From: Eledone cirrhosa
Taxonomy: Eukaryota > Mollusca > Cephalopoda > Octopoda > Eledonidae
Assembly (NCBI GenBank): GCA_964016885.1
Contig: OZ024744.1
Span: 28,158,108-28,222,107, forward strand
Direction: 5' to 3'
DNA length: 64,000 nucleotides
Each line of letters starts with the position of its first letter. Within the stretch, counting starts at the first letter, position 1. A program made the translations under genes and the position numbers. Of the stretch, positions 17,261-33,200 are shown in pieces. Under the pieces are notes generated by a model that saw only the letters and a list, made by a program, of their open reading frames with translations, did not search any database and was not told where the DNA came from.

Positions 17261-20200
17261 CCAACAACATTGACATTAACAGTTATAACAGCGACAACAA
17301 CAACAACAACAGTGACAATAAAAGCGATAACAGCGACAACAACAACAACAATGACAATAACAGGGATAACAGCGACAACCGCAACAACAACAGTGACAAT
17401 AACAGTGATAACAGCGACAACAGCAGTGAAAATAACAGTGATAACAGCCAGAACAACAACAACGATCACGATGACAGTGATAACAGCGACAACAACAACA
17501 ACAGTGACAATAACAGTGATAACAGCGACAACAACAACAACAGTGACAATTACAGTGATAACAGCGAGAACAACAACAACAACAGTGACAACAACAGTGA
17601 TAACAGCGAGAACAACAACAACAGTGACAATAACAGTTATAACAGCGACAATAACAATAACAATGACAATAACAGTGATAACAGCGACAACAACAACAAC
17701 AACATCAATGACAATAACAGTGATAAAAGCGACAACAACAACAGTGACAATAACAGTGATAACAGCGACAACAACATTGACAATAACAGTGATAACAGCG
17801 ACAACAACAACAACATTGACAATAACAGTGATAACAGCGACAATAACAACAACAATGACAATATCAGTGATAACAGCGACAGGAACAACAACAACAATGA
17901 CAATAACAGTGATAACAGCGAGAACAACAACATCAACAGCGACATTAACAGTTATAACAGCGACAACAGCAACAACAGTGACCATAACAGTGAGAACAGC
18001 GAGAACAACAACAACAACAATGACATTAATAGTTATAACAGGGACAACAATGACAGTAACAGTTATAACAGCGACAACAATGACAATAACAGTGATAACA
18101 GCGACAACAACAACAACAGTGACAATAACAGTTATAACAGGGAAAACAACAACAACAGTGACAATAACAGTTATAACAGCGACAACAACAACAGTGACAA
18201 TAACAGTTATAACAGCAACAACAACAACAACAGTGTCAATAACAGTGATAACAGCGACAACAACAACAACAGTGACAATTACAGTGATAACAGCGAGAAC
18301 AACAACAACAACAGTGAAAATAACAGCGATAACAGCGAGAACAACAACAACAACAGTGACAATAACAGTTATAACAGCGACAATAACAACAACAATGACA
18401 ATAACAGTGATAACAGCGACAACAACAACAACAACATCAATGACAATAACAGTCATAAAAGCGACATCAACAACAACAGTGACAATAACAGTGATAACAG
18501 CGACAACACCAACAACATTGACATTAACAGTTATAACAGCGACAACAACAACAACAACAGTGACCATAACAGTGATAACAGCGAGAACAACAACAACAAC
18601 AATGACAATAACAGTGATAACAGCGACAACAACAACAACAACAATGACAATAACAGTGATAACAGCGACAACCGCAACAACAACAGTGACATTACAGTTA
18701 TAACAGCGACAACAACAGTGACAATAACAGTGATAACAGCGACAACAACAACAATGACAATAACAGTGATAACAGGGACAACAATGACAATAACAGTGAT
18801 AACAGCGACAACAACAGTGACAATAATAGTTATAACAGGGACAACAACAACAACAGTGACAATAACAGTTATAACAGCGACAACAACAACAACAGTGACA
18901 ATAACAGTGATAACAGCGACAACGAAAACAACAGTGACAATAACATTTATAACAGTGACAACAACAACAACAGTGACAATAACAGTGATAACAGCGACAA
19001 CAACAACAACAGTGACAATACCAGTGATAACAGCGACCATAACAACAACAATGGCAATAACAGTGATAACAGCGAGAACAACAACAACAACAACAGTGAC
19101 ATTAACAGTTATAACAGCGACAACAACAACAACAGTGACCATAACAGTGATAACAGCGAGAACAACAACAACAATGGCAATAACAGTGATAACAGCGACA
19201 ACAACAACAACAACAACAACAACAACAGTGACAATAACAATTATAACAGCGGCAACAACAACAACAGTGAAAATAACAGTTATAACAGCGACAACAACAA
19301 CAACAGTGACAATAACAGTGATAACAGCGAGAACAACAACAACCACAGTGACAATAACAGTTATAACAGTGACAACAACAACAATGACAATAAGAGTGAT
19401 AACGGCGACAACAACAAGAACAATGACAATAACAGATATAACAGCGACAACAACACCAATAACAATAACAGTTATAAAAGCGACAACAACAACAACAGTG
19501 ACAATAACAGTGATAACAGAGACAACAACAACAACAATGCCAATAACAGTTATAACAGCGACAACAACAACAGAACAATAAAAGTGATAACAGCGACAAC
19601 AACAACAAAACAACAACAGTGACAATAACAGTGACAACAACAACAACAGTGACAACAACAGATATAACAGCGACAACAACAAAAACAATAATGACAATAA
19701 CAGTTATAACAGCGACAACAACAACAAGGACAATACTAGTTATAACAGCGAGAACAACAACAACAGTAACTAATAACAGTTATATCACCGACAGCAACAA
19801 CAACAACAGTGACAATAACAGTTATAACAGCGACAACAACAGTGACAATAACAGTTATAACAGCGACAACAGCAGTGACAATAACAGTGATAACAGCCAG
19901 AACAACAACAACAACAGTGAGAATAACAGTGATAACAGCGACAACAACAACAACAGTGACGATAACAGTGAAAACAGCGACAACAACAACAACAATGACA
20001 ATAACAGTTATAACAGCGACAACAAAAACAACAACAATGACAATAACAGTGATAACAACGACAACAACAACAACAACAACAGTGACAATAACAGTGATAA
20101 CAGCGACAACAACAACAACAGTGACAATAACAGTTATAACAGGGACAACAACAACAACAGTGACAATAACAGTTATAACAGCGACAACAACAACAGTGAC

Positions 20201-23200
20201 AATAACAGTTATAACAGCGACAACAACAACAGTGACAATAACAGTGATAACAGCGACAACAAAAACAACAGTGAGAATAACATTTATAACAGTGACAACA
20301 ACAACAGTGACAATAACAGTGATAACAGCAACAATAACAACAACAATGACAATAACAGTGATAACAGCGAGAACAACAACAACAGTGACATTAACAGTTA
20401 TAACAGCGACAACAACAACAACAGTGACCATAACAGTGATAACAGCGAGAACAACAACATCAACAATGACAATAACAGTGATAACAGCGACAACAACAGT
20501 GACAATAACAGTGATAACAGCGTCAACAACAACAACAGTGACAATAACAGTGATAACAGCGATAACAACAACAACAACAACAACAACAGTGACCATAACA
20601 GTTATAACAGCGACAACAACAACAACAGCGACAACAACAACAAAAACAATGACAATAACAGTGATAACAGCGACAACAACAACAACAACAGTGACAATAA
20701 CAGCGATAACAGCGACAACCGCAACAACAACAGTGACAATAACAGTGATAACAGCGACAACAGCAGTGAAAATAACAGTGATAACAGCCAGAACAACAAC
20801 AACGATCACGACGACAGTGATACCAGCGACAACAACAACAACAACAGTGACAATAACAGTGATAACAGCGACAACAACAACAACAACAACAACAGTGACA
20901 ATTACAGTGATAACAGCGAGAACAACAACAACTACAGTGACAATAACAGTGATAACAGCGAGAGCAACAACAACAACAACAGCAGTGACAATAACAGTTA
21001 TAACAGCGACAATAACAACAACAATGACAATAACAGTGATAACAGCGACAACAACAACAACAACATCAATGACAATAACAGTGATAAAAGCGACAACAAC
21101 AACAACAGTGACAATAACAGTGATAACAGCGACAACAACAACAACATTGACAATAACAGTGATAACAGCGACAACAACAACAGTGACAATAACAGTGATA
21201 ACAGCGACAATAACAACAACAATGAAAATAACAGTGATAACAGCGACAATAACAACAACAATGACAATACCAGTGATAACAGCGACACGAACAACAACAA
21301 CAACAACAACAATGACAATAACAGTGATAACAGCGACAAGCGCAACAACAACAGTGACAATAACAGTGATAACAGCGACAACAGCAGTGACAATAACAGT
21401 GATAACAGCCAGAACAACAACAACAACGATCACGATGACAGTGATAACAGCGACAACAACAACAACAACAACAGTGACAATAACAGTGATAACAGCGACA
21501 AAAACAACAACAACAGTGACAATAAGCATGATAACAACAACAACAACAACAACGACAACAGTGACAATAACAATTATAACAGCAGCAGCAACAACAACAA
21601 CAGTGACAATAACAGTTATAACAGCGACAACAACAACAGTGACAATAACAGTGATAACAGCGAGAACAACAACAACCACAGTGACATAACAGTTATAACA
21701 GTGACAACAACAACAATGACAATAACAGTGATAACAGCGACAACAACAACAACAATGACAATAACAGTTATAACAGCGACAACAACACCAATAACAACAA
21801 CATTTATAACAGCGACAACAACAACAACAGTGACAATAACAGTGATAACAGAGACAACAACAACAACAATGCCAATAACAGTTATAACAGCGACAACAAC
21901 AACAACAATGCCAATAAAAGTTATAACAGCGACAACAACAACAGAACAATAAAAGTGATAACAGCGACAACAACAACAACAAAACAACAACAGTGACAAT
22001 AACAGTGAAAACAACAACAACAGTCAAAAGAACAGTTATGACAGCGACAACAACAACAACAACAGTGACAATAACAGTGATAACAGCGACAGCAACAACA
22101 ACAGTGACGATAACAGTGAAAACAGCGACAACAACAACAACAATGACAATAACAGTGATAACAGGGACAACAATTACAGTAACAGTTATAACAGCGACAA
22201 CAATGACAATAACAGTGATAACAGCGACAACAACAACAACAGTGACAATAACAGTGATAACAGCGACAACAACAACAGTGACAATAACAGTTATAACAGG
22301 GACAACAACAACAACAGTGACAATAACAGTTATAACAGCGACAACAACAACAGTGACAATAACAGTTATAACAGCGACAACAACAACAACAGTGACAATA
22401 ACAGTGATAACAGCGACAACAAAAACAACAGTGACAATAACATTTATAACAGTGACAACAACAACAACAGTGACAATAACAGTGATAACAGCGACAACAA
22501 CAACAACAGTGACAATAACAGTGATAACAGCGACAATAACAACAACAATGGCAATAACAGTGATAACAGCGAGAACAACAACAACAACAGTGACATTAAC
22601 AGTTATAACAGCGACAACAACAACAACAACAGTGACCATAACAGTGATAACAGCGAGAACAACAACAACAACAATGACAATAACAGTGATAACAGCGACA
22701 ACAACAACAACAACAACAACAATGACAGTTGTAACAGCGACAACAACAACAGTGAGAATAACAGTGATAACAGCGACAACAACAACAAATATGACAATAA
22801 CAGCGATAACAGCGACAACAACAACAACAGTGACAATAACAGTGATAACAGCGATAACAACAACAACAACAACAGTGACCATAACAGTTATAACAGCGAC
22901 AACAACAACAACAGCGACAACAACAACAACAGCGACAACAACAACAAAAACAATGACAATAACAGTGATAACAGCGACAACAACAACAACAGTGACAATA
23001 ACAGCGATAACAGCGACAACAACAACAACAATGACAATAACAGTGATAACCGCGACAACCGCAACAACAACAGTGACAATAACAGTGATAACAGCGACAT
23101 CAACAACAACAACAGTGACAATAACAGTTATGACAGCGACAATAACAACAACAATGACAATAACAGTGATAACAGCGACAACAACAACAACAACATCAAT

Positions 23201-25379
23201 GACAATAACAGTGATAAAAGCGAAAAACAACAACAACAGTGACAATAACAGTGATAACAGCGACAACAACAACAACATTGACAATAACAGTGATAACAGC
23301 GACAACAACAACAACATTGTCAATAATAGTGATAACAGCGACAAGAACAACAACAATGACAATACCAGTGATAACAGCGACACGAACAACAACAACAATG
23401 AAAATAACAGTGATAACAGCGAGAGCAACAACAACAACAGTGACATTAACAGTTAGAACATCTACAACAACAACAACAACAGTGACCATAACAGTGATAA
23501 CAGCGAGAACAACAACAACAACATTGACAATAAAAGTGATAACAGCGACAACAACAACAACAACAATGGCAGTTGTAACAGCGACAACAACAACAACAGT
23601 GACAATAACAGTTATAACAGCGACAACAACAGTGACAATAACAGTTATAACAGCGACAACAACAACAGTGACAATAACAGTGATAACAGCGACAACAACA
23701 ACAACAACAATGACAATAACACCGATAACAGCGACAACAACAACAACAACAACAGTCACAATAACACTGATAACAGCGATAACAACAACAACAACAATAA
23801 ACAGCGACAACAACAACAAAAACAATTACAATAACAGTGATAACAGTGACAACAACAACAACAACAGTGACAATAACAGCGATAACAGCGACAGCAACAA
23901 CAACAATGACAACAACAGTGATAACAGCGACAACCGCAACAACAACAGTGACAATAACAGTGATAACAGCGACAACAGCAGTGACAATAGCAGTGATAAC
24001 AGCCAGAACAACAACAACGATCACGATGACAGTGATAACAGCGACAACAACAACAACAACAACAGTGACAATAACAGTGATAACAGCGACAACAACAACA
24101 ACAATGACAATAACAGTGATAACAGCGACAACCGCAACAACAACAGTGACATTACAGTTATAACAGCGACAACAACAGTGACAATAACAGTGATAACAGC
24201 GACAACAACAACAACAGTGACGATAACAGTGAAAACAGCGACAACAACAACAATGACAATAACAGTGATAACAGGGACAACAATGACAGTAACAGTTATA
24301 ACAGCGACAACAATGACAATAACAGTGATAACAGCGATAACAACAACAACAACAGTGACAATAACAGTGATAACAGCGACAACAACAACAGTGACAATAA
24401 CAGTGATAACAGCGACAACAAAAACAACAGTGACAATAACATTTATAACAGTGACAACAACAACAACAGTGACAATAACAGTGATAACATCGACAACAAC
24501 AACAACAGTGACAATAACAGTGATAACAGCGACAATAACAACAACAATGGCAATAACAGTGATAACAGCGAGAACAACAACAACAACAGTGACATTAACA
24601 GTTATAACAGCGACAACAACAACAACAGTGACCATAACAGTGATAACAGCGAGAACAACAACAACAACAATGACAATAACAGTTATAACAGCGACAACAA
24701 CAACAACAACAATGACAGTTGTAACAGCGACAACAACAACAGTGACAATAACAGTTATAACAGCGACAACAACAGTGACAATAACAGTTATAACAGCGAC
24801 AACAACAACAGTGACAATAACAGTGATAACAGCGACAACAACAACAACAACAATGACAATAACAGCGATAACAGCGACAACAACAACAACAACATTCACA
24901 ATAACAGTGATAACAGTGATAACAACAACAACAACAACAGTGACCATAACAGTGAAAACAGCGACAACAACAACAACAATGACAATAACAGTGATAACAG
25001 CGACAACAATAATAACAACTGTGATAATAACATTTATAACAGTGACAACAACAACAGTGACAATAACAGTGATAACAGCGACAACAACAACAGTGACGAT
25101 AACAGTGAAAACAGCGACGACAACAACAACAACATTGACAATAACAGTGATAACGGACAACAATGACAGTAACAGTTATAACAGCGACAACAATGACAAT
25201 AACAGTGATAGCAGCGACAACAACAACAACAGTGACAATAACAGTGATAACAGCGACAACAACAACAACAACAGTGACAATAACAGTTATAACAGGGACA
25301 ACAGCAACAACAGTGACAATAAAAGTGATAACAGCGACAACAAAAACAACAGTGACAATAACATTTATAACAGTGACAA
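17220..25379 (+). repeat. 8160-bp tandem duplication, copy A2
   Basis: This is the direct tandem partner of A1, head to tail with no spacer. It is 3 bp longer because of one extra AAC triplet near 25118-25132. Shared sequence continues 41 bp beyond the copy (25380-25420, matching 17220-17260) before the two diverge at the base after 17260/25420. That stretch is about one monomer and is the likely exchange homology. Confidence 0.93.
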
Positions 25380-26222
25380 CAACAACAACAGTGACAATAA
25401 CAGTGATAACAGCGACAACAACAACAACAGTGACAATAACAGTGATAACAGCGACAATAACAACAACAATGGCAATAACAGTGATAACAGCGAGAACAAC
25501 AACAACAACAGTGACATTAACAGTTATAACAGCGACAACAACAACAACAACAGTGACCATAACAGTTATAACAGCGACAACAACAGTGACAATAACAGTG
25601 ATAACAGCGAAAACAACAACAACAACAATGACAATAACAGTGATAACAGCGACAACAACAACGACAGTGTCAATAACAGTGATAACAGCTACAACAACAA
25701 CAACAACAACAACAACAGTGACAATAACAATTATAACAGCAGCAACAACAACAACAACAGTGACAATAACAGTTATAACAGCGACAACAACAACAACAGT
25801 GACAATACCAGTGATAACATCGAGAACAACAACAACCACAGTGACAATAACAGTTATAACCGTGACAACAACAACAATGACAATAACAGTGATAACAGCG
25901 ACAACAACAACAATGACAATAACAGTTATAACAGCGACAACAACACCAATAACAACAAGAGTTATAACAGCGACAACGACAACAACAACAGTCACAATAA
26001 CAGTGATAACCGAGACAACAACAACAACAATGCCAATAACAGTTATAACAGCGTCAACAACAACAGAACAATAAAAGTGATAACAGCGACAACAACAACA
26101 ACAGTGACAACAACAGTTATAACAGCGACAACAACAAAAACAACAATGACAATAACAGTTATAACAGCGACAACAACAACAAGGACAATAATAGTTATAA
26201 CAGCGAGAACAACAACAGTAAC

Positions 26223-28090
26223 TAATAACAGTTATAGCACCGACAGCAACAACAACAACAGTGACAATAACAGTTATAACAGCGACAACAACAGTGACAA
26301 TAACAGTTATAACAGCGACAACAGCAGTGACAATAACAGTGATAACAGCCAGAACAACAACAACAACGATCACGATGACAGTGATAACAGCGACAACAAC
26401 AACAACAACAGTGAGAATAACAGTTATAACAGCGACAACAACAACAGTCAAAAGAACAGTTATGACAGCGACAACAACAACAAGAACAGTGACAATAACA
26501 TTTATAACAGTGACAACAACAACAGTGACAATAACAGTGACAACAGCGACAACAGCAACAACAGTGACGATAACAGTGAAAACAGCGACAACAACAACAA
26601 CAATGACAATAACAGTGATAACAGCGACAACAATGACAGTAACAGTTATAACAGCGACAACAATGACAATAACAGTGATAACAGCGACAACAACAACAAC
26701 GGTGACAATAACAGTGATAACAGCGACAACAACAACAGTGACAATAACAGTTATAACAGGGACAACAACAACAACAGTGACAATAACAGTTATAACAGCG
26801 ACAACAACAACAGTGACAATAACAGTTATAACAGCGACAACAACAACAACATTGACAATAACAGTGATAACAGCGACAACAACAACAACATTGACAATAA
26901 CAGTGATAACAGCGACAATAACAACAACAATGACAATACCAGTGATAACAGCGACAGGAACAACAACAATAATGACAATAACAGTGATAACAGCGAGAAC
27001 AACAACAACAACAGTGACATTAACAGTTATAACAGCAACAACAGCAACAACAGTGACCATAAGAGTGATAACAGCGAGAACAACAACAGCAATGACAATA
27101 ACAGTTATAACAGCGACAACAACAACAACAACAACAACAATGACAGTTGTAACAGCGATAACAACAACAGTGACAATAACAGTTATAACAGCGACAACAA
27201 CAGTGACAATAACAGTTATAACAGCGACAACAACAACAGTGACAATAACAGTGATAACAGCGACAACAACAACAACAATGACAATAACAGCGATAACAGC
27301 GACAACAACAACAACAGTCACAACAACAGTGATAACAGCGATAACAACAACAACAACAACAGTGACCATAACAGTTATAACAGCGACAACAACAACAACA
27401 GCGACAACAACAACAAAAACAATTACAATAACAGTGATAACAGTGACAACAACAACAACAACAACAGTGACAATTAGAGCGAAAACAGCGACAACAACAA
27501 CAACAATGACAACAACAGTGATAACAGCGACAACCGCAACAACAACAGTGACAATAACAGTGATAATAGCGACAACAGCAGTGACAATAACAGTGATAAC
27601 AGCCAGAACAACAACAACGATCACGATGACAGTGATAACAGCGACAACAACAACAACAACAGTGACAATAACAGTGATAACAGCGAGAACAACAACAACA
27701 ACAACAGCAGTGACAATAACAGTTATAACAGCGACAACAACAACAACAACAACAACAGTGACAATAACAGTGATAACAGCGAGAACAACAACAACAACAG
27801 CAGTGACAATAACAGCGACAACACCAACAACAACATCAATGACAATAACAGTGATAAAAGCGACAACAACAACAACAGTGACAATAACAGTGATAACAGC
27901 GACAACAACAACAACATTGACAATAACAGTGATAACAGCGACAACAAGAACAACAGTGACATTAACAATTATAACAGCGACAATAACAACAACAGTGACA
28001 CTAAAAGTTATAACACCGACAACAATAACTGACAATAACAGTGACAACAGCGACAACAATAACAACAACAATGACAATAATAGTTATAGC
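26223..28090 (+). repeat. Higher-order block D, copy 1
   Basis: The block runs from the +1 landmark (26223) to the TAATAGTTATAGC mark (about 28078-28090). It matches 39767-41562 unit by unit, with scattered substitutions and unit indels. Shared features near the end are two closely spaced GAGAAC-(AAC)n-AGCAGTGAC units and a TATAACACCGACAACAATAA run. A1/A2 end upstream of this block and B2 ends upstream of its partner. Confidence 0.75.
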
Positions 28091-28123
28091 AGCGACAACA
28101 ACAACAACAACAACAACAGTAAC

Positions 28124-28522
28124 TAATAACAGTTATATCACCGACAGCAACAACAACAGCAGTGACAATAACAGTTATAACAGCGACAATAACAACAACA
28201 ATGACAATAACAGTGATAACAGCGACAACACCAACAACAACATCACTGACAATAACAGTGATAAAAGCGACAACAACACCAACAGTGACAATAACAGTGA
28301 TAACAGCGACAACAACAACATTGACAATAACAGTGATAACAGCGACAACACGAACAACAGTGACATTAACAGTTATAACAGCGACAATAACAACAACAGT
28401 GACACTAAAAGTTATAACAGCGACAACAACTGACAATAACAGTGACAACAGCGACAACAACAACAACAACAATGGCAACAACAGTTATAGCAGCGACAAC
28501 AACAACAACAACAACAGTAACT
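28124..28522 (+). repeat. Short higher-order unit of about 398 bp
   Basis: Two +1 landmarks lie only 398 bp apart. Each is preceded by a similar tail: AACTGACAATAACAGTGAC or a close form, then a CAATGACAATAATAG or CAATGGCAACAACAG run, then AGTTATAGCAGCGAC. The interval looks like a strongly shortened copy of the longer blocks that elsewhere separate these landmarks by kilobases. Confidence 0.65.
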
Positions 28523-30226
28523 AATAACAGTTATATCACCGACAGCAACAACAACAACAGTGACAATAACAGTTATAACAGCGACAACAACAGTGACAAT
28601 AACAGTTACAACAGCGACAACAGCAGTGACAATAACAGTGATAACAGCCAGAACAACAACAACGATCACGATGACAGTGATAACAGCGACAACAACAACA
28701 ACAACAGTGAGAATAACAGTTATAACAGCGACAACAACAACAGTCAAAAGAACAGTTATGACAGCGACAACAACAACAGTGACAATAACATTTATAACAG
28801 TGCCAACAACAACAGTGACAATAACAGTGATAACAGCGACAACAACAACAACAGTGACGATAACAGTGAAAACAGCGACAGCAACAACAACAATGACAAT
28901 AACAGTGATAACAGCGACAACAATAACAACAACAGTGACAATAACATTTATAACAGTGACAACAACAACAGTGACAATAACAGTGATAACAGCGACAACA
29001 ACAACAGTGACGATAACAGTGAAAACAGCGACGACAACAACAACAACAATGACAATAACAGTGATAACAGGGACAACAATGACAGTAACAGTTATAACAG
29101 CGACAACAATGACAATAACATTGATAACAGCGACAACACCAACAACAACATCAATGACAATAACAGTGATAAAAGCGACAACAACAACAATAGTGACAAT
29201 AACAGTGATAACAGCGACAACAACAACATTGACAATAACAGTGATAACAGCGACAACAAGAACAAGAGTGACATTAACAGTTATAACAGCGACAATAACA
29301 ACAAGAGTGACACTAACAGTTATAACAGCGACAACAACAACTGAAAATAACAGTGACAACAGCGACAACAACAACAACAACAATGACAATAATAGTTATA
29401 GCAGCGACCACAACAACAACAGTGACAATAACAGTGATAACTGCGAGAACAACAACAACAACAGTGACAATAACAGTGATAACAGCGACAACAACAACAG
29501 TGACAATAACCATGATAACAACGACAACAACAACAACAACAGCGACAATAACACTGATGACAACGACAACAACAACAAAGACAACAGTGACAATAACAGT
29601 GATAACAACAACAACAACGACAACAACAACAGTGACAATAACAGCGACAACAACACCAATAGCAATAACAGTTATAAAAGCGACAACAACAACAACAGTG
29701 ACAATAACAGTGATAACAGCGACAACAACAACAGAACAATAAAAGTGATAACAGCGACAACAACAACAACAAAACAACAACAGTGACAATAACAGTGACA
29801 ACAACAACAACAACAGTGACAACAACAGTTATAACAGCGACAACAACAACAAGGACAATAATAGTTATAACGCGAGAACAACAACAACAGTAACTAATAA
29901 CAGTTATATCACCGACAGCAACAACAACAACAGTGACAATAACAGTTATAACAGCGACAACAACAGTGACAATAACAGTTATAACAGCGACAACAGCAGT
30001 GACAATAACAGTGATAACAGCCAGAACAACAACAACAACGATCTCGATGACAGTGATAACAGCGAGAACAACAACAACAACAGTGAGAATAACAGTTATA
30101 ACAGCGACAACAACAACAGTCAAAAGAACAGTTATGACAGCGACAACAACAACAACAATGACAATAACAGTGATTACAGCAACAACAACAACAACAACAA
30201 CAGTGACAATAACATTTATAACAGTG

Positions 30227-33200
30227 ACAACAACAACAGTGACAATAACAGTGATAACAGCGACAACAACAACAACAGTGACGATAACAGTGAAAACAGC
30301 GGCAACAACAACAACAATGACAATAACAGTGATAACAGGGACAACAATGACTGTAACAGTTATAACAGCGACAACAAAAACAACAACAATGACAATAACA
30401 GTGATAACAGCGACAACAACAACAACAACAACAACAGTGACAATAACAGTGATAACAGCGACAACTACAACAACAGTGACAATAACAGTTATAACAGGGA
30501 CAGCAACAACAACAGTGACAATAACAGTTATAACAGCGACAACAACAACAGTGACAATAACAGTGATAACAGCGACAACAAAAACAACAGTGAGAATAAC
30601 ATTTATAACAGTGACAACAACAACAGTGACAATAACAGTGATAACAGCGACAACAACAACAAAAGTGACAATAACAGTGATAACAGCGACAATAACAACA
30701 ACAATGACAATAACAGTGATAACAGCGAGAACAACAACAACAGTGACATTAGCAGTTATAACAGCGACAACAACAACAACAGTGACCATAACAGTGATAA
30801 CAGCGAGAACAACAACATCAACAATGACAATAACAGTGATAACAGCGACAACAACAACAACAATGACAGTTGTAACAGCGACAACAACAACAACAACAAC
30901 AGTGACAATAACAGTTATAACAGCGACAACAACAGTGACAATATCAGTGATAACAGGGACAACAACAACAATAATGACAATAACAGCGATAACAGCGTCA
31001 ACAACAACAACAACAGTGACAATAACAGTGATAACAGCGATAACAACAACAACAACAACAACAACAGTGACCATAACAGTTATAACAGCGACAACAACAA
31101 CAACAGCGACAACAACGACAAAAACAATGACAATAACAGTGATAACAGCGACAACAACAACAACAACAGTGACAATAACAGCGATAACAGCGACAACCGC
31201 AACAACAACAGTGACAATAACAGTGATAACAGCGACAACAGCAGTGAAAATAACAGTGATAACAGCCAGAAAAACAACAACGATCACGACGACAGTGATA
31301 ACAGCGACAACAACAACAACAACAGTGACAATAACAGTGATAACAGCGACAACAACAACAACAACAACAGTGACAATTACAGTGATAACAGCGAGAACAA
31401 CAACAACAACAGTGACAATAACAGTGATAACAGCGAGAGCAACAACAACAACAACAAAAACAGTGACAATAACAGTTATAACAGCGACAATAACAACAAC
31501 AATGACAATAACAGTGATAACAGCGACAACAACAACAACAACAACAATGACAATAACAGTGATAAAAGCGACAACAACAACAACAGTGACAATAACAGTG
31601 ATAACAGCGACAACAACAACAACATTGACAATAACAGTGATAACAGCGACAACAACAACAACAACAACAGTGACAATAACAGTGATAACAGCGACAATAA
31701 CAACAACAATGACAATACCAGTGATAACAGCGACACGAACAACAACAACAATGACAATAACAGTGATAACAGCGACAACCGCAACAACAACAGTGACAAT
31801 AACAGTGATAACAGCGACAACAGCAGTGAAAATAACAGTGATAACAGCCAGAACAACAACAACAACAGTGACAATAACAGTGATAACAGCGACAAAAACA
31901 ACAACAACAGTGACAATAAGCATGATAACAACGACAACAACAACAACAACAGTGACAATAACAATTATAACAGCAGCAACAACAACAACAGTGACAATAA
32001 CAGTTATAACAGCGACAACAACAACAACAGTGACAATAACAGTGATAACAGCGAGAACAACAACAACCACCGTGACAATAACAGTTATAACAGTGACAAC
32101 AACAATGACAATAACAGTGATAATATCGACAACAACAACAACAATGACAATAACAGTTATAACAGCGACAACAACACCAATAACAACAACAGTTATAACA
32201 GCGACAACAACAACAACAGTGACAATAACAGTGATAACAGAGACAACAACAACAACAAAACAACAACAGTGACAATAACAGTGACAACAACAACAACAGT
32301 GACAACAACAGTTATAACAGCGACAACAACAAAAACAACAATGACAATAACAGTTATAACAGCGACAACAACAACAAGGACAATAATAGTTATAACAGCG
32401 AGAACAACAACAATAGTAACTAATAACAGTTATATCACCGACAGCAACAACAACAACAATGACAATAACAGTTATAACAGCGACAACAGCAGTGACAATA
32501 ACAGTGATAACAGCCAGAACAACAACAACAACGATCACGATGAGAGTGATAACAGCGACAACAACAACAACAACAGTGAGAATAACAGTTATAACAGCGA
32601 CAACAACAACAGTCAAAAGAACAGTTATGACAGCGACAACAACAATAACAGTGACAATAACATTTATAAAAGTGACAACAACAACAGTGACAATAACAGT
32701 GATAACAGCGACAACAACAACAACAGTGACGATAACAGTGAAAACAGCGACAACAACAACAGTGACAATAACAGTGATAACAGCGACAACAACAACAACA
32801 ACAGTGACAATAACAGTGATAACAGCGACAACAACAACAGTGACAATAACAGTTATAACAGGGACAACAACAGTGACAATAACAGTTATAACCGCGACAA
32901 TAACAACAGTGACAATAACAGTTATAACAGCGACAACAACAACAACAGTGACAATAACAGTGATAACAGCGACAACAAAAACAACAGTGACAATAACATT
33001 TATAACAGTGACAACAACAACAACAGTGACAATAACAGTGATAACAGCGACAACAACAACAACAGTGACAATAACAGTGATAACAGCGACAATAACAACA
33101 ACAATGGCAATAACAGTGATAACAGCGAGAACAACAACAACAACAGTGACATTAACAGTTATAACAGCGACAACAACAACAACAACAGTGACCATAACAG

